A DNA stretch of 64,000 nt from Amia ocellicauda (Eukaryota > Chordata > Actinopteri > Amiiformes > Amiidae): the NCBI RefSeq assembly GCF_036373705.1, contig NC_089867.1, positions 22,875,823 to 22,939,822 of the forward strand, read 5' to 3'. Below, one piece after another: positions 34,830-48,300 of this stretch. Positions within the stretch are counted from its first letter, which is position 1; each line of letters opens with the position of its first letter. A program made the translations under genes and the position numbers. The notes under the pieces are model-generated. The model was not told where the DNA came from. It saw nothing but the letters and a program-made list of their open reading frames with translations, and did not search any database.

Positions 34830-36040
34830 CACGTTTCTTCAAAAACAGCTGAATTGCGCCAACTGGCACCTTACCAAGACTCGCTGGGAGGCGCTTTTCA
34901 CACCAATTACAAACGCCTTGCACTTTTTTTAACACTATGAGGGGACTTTACTAGGCTGGGGGTCATGGACTGTTTATTAAGCCAAGATTTGAGTCCGTCT
35001 GTCGGTGTAAAGCTGCATCCCCAGCCGTCCCCTTGATCCAGAGATACTAGAAGAAGAACACCAGTGTGTTTGTTCAATAGGGATCTGTGAAATAAAAATT
35101 AAGTCGTTATGTCGGAAGGGTGTGTAGACTGATTCAGGCAAAAGCTTTTATAACGTGTAAACAGGGAAAACCAGTCTACTTCTCATAGCCCCTACGCAGG
35201 CAAGTATGCAAGACACAGCCAAGCTTGGCATCTCTGCCCGTCCTCTGCCAGAGGCACTGTGCGGCTGTATGGTGACCTCGGACAGGGGATGGTGGTGCAC
35301 CTTGAATTGTGCAGTCCGTGTATAATCCACATGGGTTTGGTTTCTTCTGCCTCTAGACCTATAGAGGATCTTGGCCATTTCAATGTCCTACCCAGGTGCC
35401 CAGTCTGTGACGTCAGCAAACCGTCCAGTGAAGTGGACACGACAAAAAGGACCGGGACGCAGCGGAATGGTATTGTCGCCATTGCCAATATATATATATT
35501 TTTAACACAACTGCAGCAGCAATAATATTTGTGGTCACAGTGCGGCGACAAATTACTGCTATAAATTGTTGAACTAGGCGATTGACTAGCAGTTTACATT
35601 CTTACAAGTCAACCTACAAACCACAGACATTTGTTTGTTGACTAAATACCATAATTTTACTTTGTTTTGCAGGATATTTGTTTTCCATTACAGAAAAGTA
35701 AAATGATTATTTATAAATAGTCCCAGATAAAAACTGCTGATGTACCATTTGTGTATTTTTACATAGAAAATGCTATACATTGTTTTGAAATTAAAACGGT
35801 AATTTTACCCACTTGTGGGAAAAAATAAACCTATCAACGGTATAGTGTTGTAATTTTACTGTAATGTGCATGTGAATTAATATAGTGTTTTAATATGCAT
35901 TATAAGGCCACCAAAATACTACACAACTGGGGATGTGTGGCTTTTGTGGACATACTCCGTGTTGAGAATTTAACAACAACAACAATTATTATTAAAGTAG
36001 TGTGCATTACACTGTAGCAGCATCAGTTTCAAAAGTTCTG
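34830..36040. other. Upstream region kept only by AADACL4-like copy B
   Basis: Unit 1 jumps from the equivalent of 34830 (GACCCAGGGTCC, 25184-25195) to the equivalent of about 36003, so this ~1.2 kb is private to copy B. It includes a GC-richer block (35180-35480) with an open frame on the plus strand that I do not recognise. The promoter of copy B should be here; no TATA box is obvious. Confidence 0.55.
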
Positions 36041-36773
36041 TAATAGACTGTAGATGGCAGTGTAGAGCCCTGATTTAGACCTCACATAATACACAGTGTG
36101 TGTATTTAGACTGTAGAGATGTGGGTTTTGACTGGAGCACAAAGGCTTTGGTTTGTTTGACATGGTAAAAGCCCAATATATCATGCCATTTGTGCTGGGA
36201 AAGGACAAGCTCTGGTCCAACCCTAATTAGATAAGCTACAGAAATGAAATTCAGTGTGTGTCTAGTATACATGCAATAGCAGCTCACATTTCACATATAT
36301 TTATTACACTTAAGTTCTGCTGTAGGTGCTCAACCAGAACATTAACAATCTTATGAAACAGCCACCATAAACAATTCTGTAATTGTTCGAAATTTCAATG
36401 TAGAAAAAAGTGGACCTGGATGTGAGAAATAAATCATTTTAATTTACGTGACAGAGCAGAGCAAACTGAAGAATACAGGTTGGCCTCTAACGTTTTTTTT
36501 TCCTTTCAGTGTAAGTAAACTTTTGTCCTCTCCACCACAACCCACTGTAATTTGGGGGAGCTAAAAGACTACAATATAGCCATTGTAAGACCTGTTTTTT
36601 TTGTTTTTTTTTTACCTATCACATTTTCTGGAAAGGCCTGCTTGCGGTTAGCACACAGTTGACCGGGGGCCAGGCCAAGAATCACAGGCTGGAACCTCCT
36701 CGAGAGTTTATGAATTTATTTGTTCAAGAGATATTTTTACAGCGCTTGTGCTCCATGGCCAAACGCAGTCACT

Positions 36774-39600
36774 TTGGCAGAAGCGAACTCGGCACTCTTT
36801 CACTCCATCGAGCTACAGACAGAGTGACAAGGCAGGAAACCAGACCTAATGCAGCAGACAGATGCGGAGAAGTGCGGGGGCAGAAAAAGTTGGCCTGGTT
36901 ATGCGAGAGGGAATTTCACAAAGCTTCTCCCTCGCCTATGTCAGTAATACCATTGTTTTCCTATCTGCAGAGCATCGAAATTAAATTCTACAGATGCTCA
37001 TTTTCTACTTTAGGAACCCTACTCTCATTTGTGTGTGTGTGTGTGTGTGTGTGTGTGGGGGGGGGCTCTTATATTCCCCTTATCAGTAATTTGCTGACCT
37101 GATCCTCTCACATGAGTAGGCTAAAAACCTTCCAAAGTCCATTTTAGTCCCTTTAGAGATTTTGTTTGTTGACTTGCTGGGTATGTTCAGTTGCACTGTT
37201 ATGAAACCACTGTGATGACACAAGAAAGGAGTTTTGAGGGCCAGTCCTACATTGCAGTATGCAGCAAAGTAAATGCAGGAACCTTTTTGTAAAGATATGC
37301 AGGAAGAAAAGAAGGAAAAAAATAGGTTGCATTTTCTGTCACCTTTGCATAGAAAATATACAAGTGGCAGTTGTGTGGTTATACCCTACTTCTGCATGTG
37401 CTATAATACATCTTGACCTTTCACAGCACTCAGCTTGAAGAACAGAGAAGTGGCTTATAAATTATTGATTGGAAAATAACTACTCTGTTAACTGAGCCAA
37501 GCCCATACATGCTTTTCAAGAAAATAAGCAGTAGATGGAGAACTTTAGAAGTTCTCCAATGAACAGGGGTGCCTAAAAGCTAGTTTTTAGTGCATCACAC
37601 ATTGAAATATTTTGCCCTGCAACTGTTTCAGTGCCTTTTGTTTCTAAAAAGGGATAAATACCTCTAAAGGCCTCAGATTTACACTCACAACCTTTGGTTT
37701 ATACCTGTAAATCCTCAAGGAGAATGTTACAGATTATTTTATGAAACACTGTGGCAATTACATTTTAGAGAATAATAGCTTCAATAGCTCTTGGTATTCA
37801 GAGATCAATTTGGACACTGACTGCAGAGGTCAAACTGAGAAGGGGTGACACGGCCCTTGGATCATATCAGTCAGGAATGCAATGGACAGCACTGATCTCT
37901 CCCTTGTAGGATGCTTTTAACACTGAAATGAATTAATGGAAGCACTAAATATTGATTCCCTTGTCTGATCTATTTGAATGAAGTCATTGGAGGAAGAGTA
38001 ATTTGATACATAACAAAGTGAAAAACACATCATAATACAGAACTGAACTGAACACAACCAGGATAGTTAATCAGATACCTAAATAAATGTTTGCTGTTGG
38101 AAATAAATTCTTCTTTCAACAAGAACAACAACAAAAATGTTTAGGGGGACTCAGTAATTTCAATACATCAGTGAAGTTGAAGTTTGACAAATGAACCTCA
38201 AAGGTTAAGAAGCAAAGATGAAAATCGGGGCAAAAACGTTAAATATTAAATATTAAAACAACATCTGGAACTGCGGCATTGGAAGAAACAAATGAAACAT
38301 CTGGAAAGCGTCAGTGGCCCCCTACCGGTGACTCTGCAAAGAAGCAGGTTTGAATGGCACCGTGGAAGCCGACAGCCTGTTGAGTTCCCCTCCTATCCTG
38401 GTTAAACAAATATCATTAATAAACACACACAGGCTTTGGGATAGTCGCAGCTTGCAGCATTTCTAGTAAAACTGGTCTGGTGGTATTTCGCAGTATCACA
38501 CCATTCACCATCTGAATACTTCCGTCTGTCCCAAAGCAAAGGTTGAACTAAGCAATGCAATAGAAACAAAAACAACTAAAAAATTATGAAACTATGCAGC
38601 CAGTTGTCACAGACACATCTGACCTCCTTTGGGGTCGTTGCAATACAAAACAAACGAACAAATACAAAGTGTCTGGTTTGCAAGTCCGATACATGTGCAA
38701 TGAATTAGGACACTGGAACATTTATAGACTTGTGAAATCCTAAAAAGCCCCCCATCACAAAATGTAAATTATATTTATATATAACAAAAAATATACAAAG
38801 GGCTGATTTATGCTTGTTTGTATAAATTTATTGGGCAGGATTCTGGGATGATTAATAATAAATACGTTCATTAAATGAAAGCTAGGCACAAAAGTAAAGA
38901 CAAGCATCTGATTCAAACCAAATGGGTTAATTTGAAACTGTTTCTTTCTTTCCTTTTCTGTCAACATATAAAATGAGAAACAATGCAGTCGCATCACTAA
39001 AAAAAAACCCTCCACACTGAGCCTGCTCTCCAAACAGAGGATCTGCGCAAACCTGACCATCCTCGTCTGCAAATCAAAAACTGTGAAGGAGAACACGTTT
39101 CAAAGGGAAGGAATAATACAAAAAAGACTCCCCTAAAAATCAAGTCTGGACGCGTGTGCTGCAGATTGTGCTTGCGGGGTCTGACACAACTGCAACTTAC
39201 TTTACAGGTTACCAGGCTGTAGCTTTTGGCAGCTGTTGCAAAAAACAAACCTCCGTGCAACATTTTTAAAATGCAGAGGATGTGGCACACAGACCACTGC
39301 AGGGCTACGATGACGCAGTGCAAGTTGGTTTCTGTGGCACATCCACCCAGCGCTGCCCAGACAGGTACCCGTCCAATCCTACATTTCAAACCACAGCTCA
39401 GCCTGTCCCAGTGCAGCACTGAAGTGGGGGGGGGGGGGGGGGGGTGCCTGCATGTCATTCCGAGTTGCTGCAATGCCTTTGGGGGTGGGGAAACGCAGAG
39501 AGGAAAACAGCCACTCACGGACAACACAGTAGTGCAATATTCCCAAACACTTAAACTGCCAATCAGGATTAATGGTCTATAAAAACTCCCCATCAGATCC
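36774..39600. other. Intergenic between the AADACL4-like pair and dhrs3
   Basis: No exon is recognised. It contains a TG microsatellite followed by a G run (37030-37065), a CTCF-like motif (38312-38333) and a G run of about 19 bases at 39426-39444. Confidence 0.45.
38312..38333 (-). promoter_or_regulatory. Candidate CTCF site
   Basis: Read on the minus strand it contains CACCGGTAGGGGGCCACT, one mismatch from the core CCASYAGRKGGC. It has the same orientation as the candidate at 9651-9670. Motif similarity only. Confidence 0.35.
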
Positions 39601-39619
39601 AAGTCTCCCAGACACTGAG

Positions 39620-40169
39620 AGGATGGAAAAAGACTACCGAGGAGGAGCAGCCCAGTGATCATGTCTCCAGGATAGACAGCCTGCTCCCGGCAGCGCTCAG
39701 AGCCAGCGACTCCAATACGCGGCGCACGGAGAGAGGGCTCGCTTGTTATTTCCAAACTGCACACCGTGGTGACGGGGTGCTGAAACGGGGGCTGTTTCAC
39801 TTTAAAGAGAAGAGGAGGGCAGAGCTGGTTTAGTCTGCATTGCCGCAGCAGTGTGGCGGACTTGCCTTCCTTTGACACAGGGCAAAGTTTATGTGCCACT
39901 GATCCTGCGCGCAACTTGCGAGGGCAGGCATGGATCTGTCGCTGCGGTTTATTCTGGTGCGCTTGTAACTCTGAACTGCGCTTGTAAAGCCACAGCTTTC
40001 TGGTGACATCCGCTGTGTGGCCATCACGCTGGTAAGAGAAGAAAGCCCGAGCGGAGGGCAGATCTACACGGGTGCCGGACTCGGCGGCTCTGGTGCGCTG
40101 CTTTGGTGCAACTCCACGTCTCATCCAGACCGGCTCAGTCAGCCCTTGCTCCCCGGAGCCGCAGACGAC
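39620..40169 (+). promoter_or_regulatory. dhrs3: Probable dhrs3 promoter and 5' UTR
   Basis: This GC-rich, CpG-containing stretch directly precedes the dhrs3 start codon and stands out from the AT-rich DNA to the left. No TATA box is evident near the start, which fits a CpG-type promoter. The transcription start cannot be placed. No clear DR5 retinoic-acid response element was found, although vertebrate dhrs3 is known to be induced by retinoic acid. Confidence 0.5.
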
Positions 40170-41867
40170 ATGGAGTGGAAGTGTCTGGGATCCGCGGTGC
40201 TTTTCCCCATCCAGATGATCTACTACATAGTCAAAGCTGGCGTGTGCATGTTGCTGCCGACCCGAATGAGAGACCTGAGCCGAGAGGTGGTGCTGATCAC
40301 CGGCGGGGGAAGAGGCATCGGCCGCCACCTGGCCACGGAGTTTGCGAAGCAGGGGGCTAAGAAGGTAACTCGGATCTCAGTGATGGCACGCAGTCCCGTA
40401 AGACATACCTCAGCTAGTGGTTTGTGGGGAAATGCGTGTCTCAGCATGCCATCGCCTCCACTTTACTCTATCCTTGATATTGTGTCACTCATTAATAATT
40501 TGCCTGAACTTTAGGTACGCAGTGGACAGGTTGCATGGGTAGCTTGATTGGACTGGCATCTTTAGGGAATCATCTATTTCTCTACACATCCAGACCTCTC
40601 GTTGTGCAGCTGATGATGTGATGACCTCAGCAAATGATTAGTGTGGGCAATGGGGGGAGGGAGTGATGATCCGATATTGTACTGTTGCTGTGTTTCCTCA
40701 GGTGGGACTTTACCTTTGACTGATATACACATGGCTTTCAAGGACAGTTGGTTTATCATTTGAGATACAATACCCTATGTCTACAGATACAATGGTTCAT
40801 TTACCCACAAGCGCACAAATCCTACCTAGAGCTTTAACTGCAGCTTCAGGCTGGGTCTTAAACATAAACCACACATAGAAAACACAGATACATGCATGCA
40901 TAAAACTGGAAACACTAGGTGATAAACCTCTCACGCAGCAGTAAACAGTGTATATTTTGTGACAGCTGAGAAATGCTTTAAATGCCAAGCTAATTTACCT
41001 CCATAAGATAGAAAGTAGAGTCGCAGGTTGTGAAAGCGCACTGGGGCCGGTGCCAGTTCACCTGATCACCACACTGCCGGTGAAAGAGGATCCTTGTTAT
41101 GAAACGATGATCTGCAGGATATACAGTTCCCTCCAATTATTCACATTTCTCCAGGTGTCAGTTATATTGCATACACACACATGCATGCATGCAGTGAAAA
41201 GACACGCCTCCTTGTTGCGATGTCATGGATTCAAACATAATGAAATTAGTAAGTAAATAATATGAAAGGCTTGCCAGAAGAGTCGTGTTATGTAACCCGA
41301 CGACATATTTGTGAGGGGAGTTCAGTTGCATGCGGTGCAGAAATGTGACCCCGGCACAGAACCGAGCAGCCAGGAGCAAATAAATAACGAAAAGAGCGGA
41401 GGACTATATGTAACTTGTGATAAATGTATCTATGTATAGCCTTGTAAATAGCAATATAAGCCGCCTCTCTCTCATGATCATGTAGGAAGAAAATGTTGCG
41501 CACAGAGCAGCGCTCAGCTGGCCGGGCACTAGCAGGACAAGCGCTCTTCTCTTTCCACAGCCTGGACAAGCTGCCTTTTGTGCAGTTTATCTCAGATCTG
41601 TCAGGGCTGCAGCTTGAGGCGCCTGCATGAAAGTCGTTAACTTTTCTTTCTAAATGTCCACCCACTGGACAGCTTTAGAAGACTTCTGTAAATCTGTCTA
41701 CCAAAGCATACTGCAATCCTCAAAGCACTAACTATATACCCCCTGTGATATATAAAACCAATGATTTATATATCACCATAATGATGCACCATCACTGGAA
41801 CCTGTTACTCGTGAAAAACCCCAGACCACTTCTTTGCGTGTTGGACCATGAGCCGCTCTCTTCCAGT

Positions 41868-41936
<69 letters not shown>

Positions 41937-44900
41937 CATAAATATCAGTGCTAAGGTCAAAACCTTAATGGGCTTTTTGGGAAACCTGCCAATGGGATTG
42001 CAGTGCAAAACCCTTATTTCTGGTTCAAGTTGCACAACAGTTCAGGTCAACCAGAGGGCAGATCTCAAGGAAGAAAAGGTCCTTTTTGTTCAGCTTCTAT
42101 TAATGCCGGATTATCTGACTGCTGATGTGATAGAGTCTGTGTTACATTCTGGACAAACTCTGACAATGCTCTCGGGCCTCCCACTCGAGTCAGAAGGTGA
42201 CAGGTTTTTTTGTGTCGTCCTCTCCTCCCTCCCCACAATGGGTTACTTCATCCTACTTTGAGTGTTTCAGAAAGTAGGATTAATCCCCAACTTCAAGGCT
42301 TCGCAGATGCCTAAAGTCTTGGTGAGGAGTTTTTATCATGTAGTATAAACCTGTGTGATAGTGTGAAGGAACACAAATTGTGCGAGTGACCTAGAGAAGC
42401 ATGGACACCTTTCCATGTTCATTTGAGAGTTATGATTTCCTCGCTGGACTGAACCTTTGATACTAATGAAAGTGTAGATGTGTAGATGTGTCTATGGCTT
42501 GTGTTCTTAAGCAGCATCAGTCTGGGGATAGAAAGAAATTGTAGAGAAGACAAAAGTGATTTAAAAAAAAATGGGTGTGTCGTAAGAGAATTTCAGACAG
42601 TTTTAAAAGCTGTGAGAGACACCAGATACATTATCAAAGGCTTGATCTGGTCAAAAAGCTGACTATTTCAAACCTGTTTTACACTCAAGATAGCTTTCTT
42701 TACCCCCACCCCCTTCATTTCCAAATGAGTAATGGTGTTGATAAGCTGATACAAGCTTCCTCTCCCCCGAAACAATATGCCTTGCTTTTTACATATAATC
42801 CTCTTTGGTTTCATCACAGTTGCTGTATCAAGGGGCTGAGCCGCACTACCATGTTTACTGCCTCGCCCTCAGAAAACATGCAAACTGGGCTTGCAGGCTT
42901 GTAAAAATAGCTGCACGCTGCCCCCCGACTACCCTGCACTATAGGACCTTGGCAGGGCAGACCAGTTCAGTTTTTGTGTCAAGTCAGTACCGTTGGCGTT
43001 ACCGATCACACTAACCGCAGTTCCAGTTATGAAGGTTTTGTATTTCCCTCCCAGGAGCAAGCTGAACTTTTTACACTGCAGCGTTTGGCCAGGTCTACGT
43101 TTTTTTTTCTCTCTGACAACGGCAGCCGCGATTGTATTTTTTGGAACACGTGCAATTTGGAGAAGTCTTGCACTTGTTCTTTTTTTCCCCCCATTTATTT
43201 TCTCCCTCCCTAAACTTAAATGCAGACAACTTTCAATTGTAATACTCATCTCAGGTTGTTAGTCTAAGACCTCCCATATATATATATATATATATATATT
43301 TGGAAGAATAAAAATACATGACACTGTATTGAATTATACATATCCAGTCTTTGGATTGTAAAGGAAAATTTGTGGAATGAAATCGCATGAGAGCATCAGT
43401 GCCGCTGTTAACCTCTAGGCTACACTGTCTTCAAGTACCTTCGATTGAACCACTAAAGTCGTCCAATAGCCTCTAAACTGTAGCCCCAGCTGTCTCTCTT
43501 AACATTAGACTGCACTCCCCCTAAAGACTAGCCATGTACTGGATGTCTGTTCCTCATTGAACCACTGCAACAGGTTGTCTCCAACTCTGTCCCTTCAAAT
43601 TACATCCCACTGCCGCTAAGATTCTTGCCTGTACTTGTTAATTATCAAAGTCTTGAGCAGCTTGTATGACTCAGAGCACAGGGGGAGACTGAGGATAGTT
43701 TGTAGCTGTGAAAATACTATTTTTTTTTATTCTTTCTCCTCACAAATTAGGGAAACACTGTCCAAAAAGTTATAATTTTAACATGCATTCCCCTTTGAAT
43801 AGAACACCCCTTCTGGCAGGAGTGTTTTTACAGGCCATCAATAGCCAGAAAAGTGATATTTGGGGAATATATTAAGCCTTATGTTTGCCTTCACTTTTAA
43901 ATGATCACTCAAAGCTTTTTAACATCCCCCTCCTCCCATCTTCAAAATACACCAAGACACATGTGAAATCTGCTTTTTAAATCGTAGATTGATTGCTCCT
44001 CATCTTTACCCCCGTCCTCTCAGACCGTGAATGTTACTCAAATCAGCCCAACCTGCAAGTTCCTGGAAAAAGGTGTTTTTTTCCCCCAATATGATCCACA
44101 GGACTCGCCCACTCCGGGCTTTAAGGCTGCATCTGTTTTTTAAAGAAGAGATAGTGCTAACCCACACAAACACAGGTGTTTCCTAAGCTAGCTTTCACGC
44201 CTTGACAATGCCTGACAATGGGGTGCTGACAGGCAAGAAGGCTCTCTTTGTCCAGACACAATGACGTGTGGCTTTTTAACCTACCGGCTTCCGCTTGCCT
44301 CCCTCCCCCAGGAGAAGTCAACGAAAGGTAAAGGGGAGGTGGCGTTCACATTTGGAAATGTTTTTCATTTGCGTTTGGCAGGTCTGATCTGAGCCTGCAC
44401 ACACAAACAAAAGAAAATAGAAAGGAATCAAAACATAAACCCCAAAACGGTACGAGTGCATTCCTCTCGAATCTGTGTCGCTGAATCATTGTCCAAAACA
44501 AAGCGATATTTATGTCTTGCGGACACGCTGTCTCAGCCCACACAATTGGTTAACCTGCTCTTTGTGGAAATCGAGTGTTTTCCTGAACTCCAGCTGACGG
44601 TCGGTGAACTTTATGTCTACACAGCATCCTCATGTTTGGTGGTGTACTCCTACACTAGATTTCTATAGGCATGCGAATGCATGCCTATAGAAATCTAGTG
44701 TAGGAGTGCACCACCAAAACATAAGGCTACTCCTACTCAACAACACATGCAAGCAGTCTTTTTAAAAGCAAGAATGCCGAGCAAAGCTAAAGCAAGCGGG
44801 CAAACACCAGTCCCTGCAAGCGGAGAGTGGAGCAAACAAGTAAAATAAATACCCCTTTAGGAAAACAGTTTCTTAGTCTTCTTGGACAAATACACAGATT

Positions 44901-45345
44901 TTGACTTGACACAATGCACTCCCGAGAGATAACTCCCTGGACCATATATTACAGAGAATAGTCCTGGAAGAGGAAGGGAGAGGATTAAACTGGTAGACAC
45001 GATTAACCGCTTGTATTCTGTGTGTCGGCCCTGAGTTGTGTTGCTGAAGCTGGGCTGAAACCTCGATGGATGAGGCGGCAATGAAGGCTGTGTCCCTGTG
45101 AAATCACTCCACAGGAGGCTTTTCTGTAGCTCACTCGGTTAATGTCACTGCTGCGAATGTGAGAGTGTGTGTGCGTATGTGTATGTGTGTGCGTATGTGT
45201 ATGTGTGTGCGTGTGAACGGGCAGTCAGCGGGGGTTAGGGTGTGGCAGCGTAGCACCTTGCAGATCGTTTACAGCGCCGGGTTCAACGGCAGGTCAGCCA
45301 GCTAATCTGAAAGTTGATGATGTCATCGGCGTGTTTGTGCTGCTC

Positions 45346-45378
<33 letters not shown>

Positions 45379-48300
45379 CGGAGGAAGTGGTCAGCGCAGG
45401 AGCCCGTGCAGCGACCGTCCAAAGGGGACGGAAAGATTCGCGCCGGGGGCCGTGCTTATCTGGCCACTGCACACCCCTGAAAGAGCGGGGAAAGGGAGAG
45501 AAGTCAGACAACACTCCATGTGAAATCTGCCTTAGGGGACGTCATTAGTTTTTATCTGGTTGTTTTTAAACCCAGCATTGGTTCTCCATCAGCATCAGTT
45601 ACGAAGAGTTAACAGTTGCTACTTCTTTCCTTTCTATTTGGCGCCGTTGCTAAAGGACAGAGTAAATATCTGTTATGTTTCAGTTCTTATCTCGTGTCCC
45701 ATATCTGTGTAGCCAAGACCCACAATTGGCTTTTGAAGTCGATAAAGCTGGCAAGTTGACAGCAAGTTGACTTTTAAAACGGTTGTCGTATAGTTTACAT
45801 AATTCATGTGTGAAGTATTTTCGTTGAAATTGTTAGCAGATAAGTGAAATCCAAGCATAATAATAATAATAAAAGAAAACCGTTTATAAAACAAGTAAAA
45901 GTAAAGTTGCACTTTAGGTCAAACCTTTTCTTTCCAGCACCGATGCTTGGTTGCTTTACTTTACATTTCAGTTTTCTTGTAAACTCAAGAGACTGGCTCA
46001 CAGAGGAGTGCAGTAAAGCACAGTAAAGAACAGTAAAGTACAGTCGGCTGGATGGCTTAGTGTTTATAGCCGCGTGTGCCGACATTCCCCACTTTACACT
46101 ATGACTTTGATGCCGACAGCAAGTGCCAGGGCCCAGGTTGACAGTGCCTTGATTAGGAAGTGAATCTGTATAACTGGCCGAGGGAGGGAGGTGGGGCGTG
46201 GGGGCATGCGGCTCCCAGCTGGGTGTTGGCCCGAGCCTGACCCCACTGTCTCGGCACTAATGGGACAGCGGCAGGCAACTGCCTCCTGAACTCCCAGTGC
46301 CCTCTCGACGCCCCCCCCCCCCACCCCCCCAGAGGGAGATAGCGAGAGGAGGGGTGGACAGGATTACACACAAAACCTTCACTGATAAGAAGAAGGTGGC
46401 TGTTGTTTTTTTATTTGTTTTTGTCCGTTTGCTTATGTATCTTTTCATTGACATTTGATTGAGTGTGGACGCAAGGGTAAAGCTCACCGAGGGATTTAAA
46501 TTGTGTAACAAATGGGGACTTAGATGGACAGTTATCTCTTGCTTCACACAGTCTGATTAATTTGTGTTCCCTCTCCTTTATTAGGTTATGTTAATATTGC
46601 ACTATGACACGTGATATATTCCTTAGATTCACTGAATTTTCTCGAAGATGTTTCTTCAGAGCCAAAACTACTAGGACAGAGCCCAAGACTTATACACACG
46701 GCAGCAGAGTTAAGCTCAATCTGTTCTGTGAGATATAATGAGTCTGTGAATAAGACCTTCAGGTTTTTCAGTCTGTACGTTGATCAGTAACAGGGTTGTT
46801 TTTGAAAAGCCTTATTTTGTTTTTGCCTGGACTCCATATCCATTAACTTAATTATTCATTTAAAAAATAAAACCTGATTAAAGTTTCCAAAGGATGTGGT
46901 TGTTGTTTTTGTAACCCATTTATGCAATCATATAATCATTGTTTAGGACATTGAGCGGATACTGCCACATAAATAATACTTTATCCCACCATCCTTCACA
47001 AAGACTGCATGTGTGGATGGGAGAATGACAGTTTCCTGTTGTTTGAAATGCAGATGAGGTGTGGCCCAGCATTTTACGAGTCCCGTAAAGTATACTGTAG
47101 TACTTATGGACACGAGAGCGTAATACTAATCAAGACATGCTGATGGGAATTATAATTAGTATTCAACATGCCATACTAAAGTAACTGGCAATAATTTAAC
47201 TAGAAATAACTTGTAATAAATCTTTCTGTTGTAGTCCTATTTAATATACATTAAATCTATACACACACATATCACTACAGACCATATATATGTATGAAAT
47301 TAGTTCATGATACACATGGTCAGGGTAGAAAAAACAGTGAGGCCAGTTAAAAAGAAAAACTCTGAAACAATACCAAACCATTTCCACAGTGTAATATTAA
47401 AGCACTGGTGGTTTGCCAAGTAGGGCACCAGTGATAAGAGAACTCCTGTGATATTGCTTGCCTTGCTGGGCGTTTTTTTCCAACCGATGACAGGTGACAC
47501 TGATGTATGTCTTGCCCCCTGCCCACCCCCCAAACCTGGATCACTTTCCAGAAGAGCTCCTGCACAGAGATAACCCTCGGTCACTGGCGGGCAGCCAAGC
47601 CTTCAGCTGCCCCTGCGCTGCACTCCACACACGCACTGTTTGAAACTCCCTGACCAGAAAATTGCCGGGTTCATCCGCCCAGCGAGCCGTGTAATCTCTT
47701 TCAGAGTGTGTGTGAGAGACAAGGTGGAGAAGGGGGGGTACGGACCTCTCTCTGACCCCGGCGATTGACGGGCCGACTCGCCAATCGCTATCTGCGCTTC
47801 ATACTCTTTCTTTTTGTTATATATCTATATAAAATAAATGAAGATTAATTTACACTAGGTAGGAGGCAATCATAATGCTTTGGCCTATGTAGTATGGGCC
47901 TCAACTTTGATATCTATCAGGAAACAATAATTAATTGTGAATTAACTGAGCATGGCTTAAACCGGAAAGATACATTGATTTACAGTTTTTCGTCATGTTT
48001 TTCATGTTTTCGCGCTTGAAAATAGTCACTTCACCCCTTATACAGTATCTAAAGCTGTATTTGCCTGCTATGATCTTACATTTTAAACAAACACGATTAG
48101 ACAAAGGGTTGAAAAATGAAAACACCCAATATCTCCTACAGGAACTGAGATTATATGTTGTTTGCCAGGAAATGGGATCGTTAATTCCATTGCTTGTGGT
48201 GTGACATTATGACTGTGCATTTACCTATCCAAACACGCTGTGCATTGAGTGTCTTGCAGAGAGTTGCACGCCTCTTTTGATAACGTGAAGGCCCATTTAT

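Larger units (their letters stand above)
26655..36773. repeat. Tandem segmental duplication, unit 2
   Basis: This is the direct repeat of 15565-26654, carrying AADACL4-like copy B. Insertions private to this unit are the Gypsy fragment at 27257-29338 and an inverted-repeat element in intron 3 (about 30725-31690). It keeps about 1.2 kb upstream of exon 1 (34830-36040) that unit 1 has lost. Homology with unit 1 ends near 36755-36773, at CCAAACGCAG (compare 26641). Confidence 0.85.

Noticed and set aside
36900-36945. Short inverted repeat GCGAGAGGGA..TCTCCCTCGC resembling a miRNA stem
   Set aside because: The paired stem is only about ten bases with mismatches, too short for a precursor.
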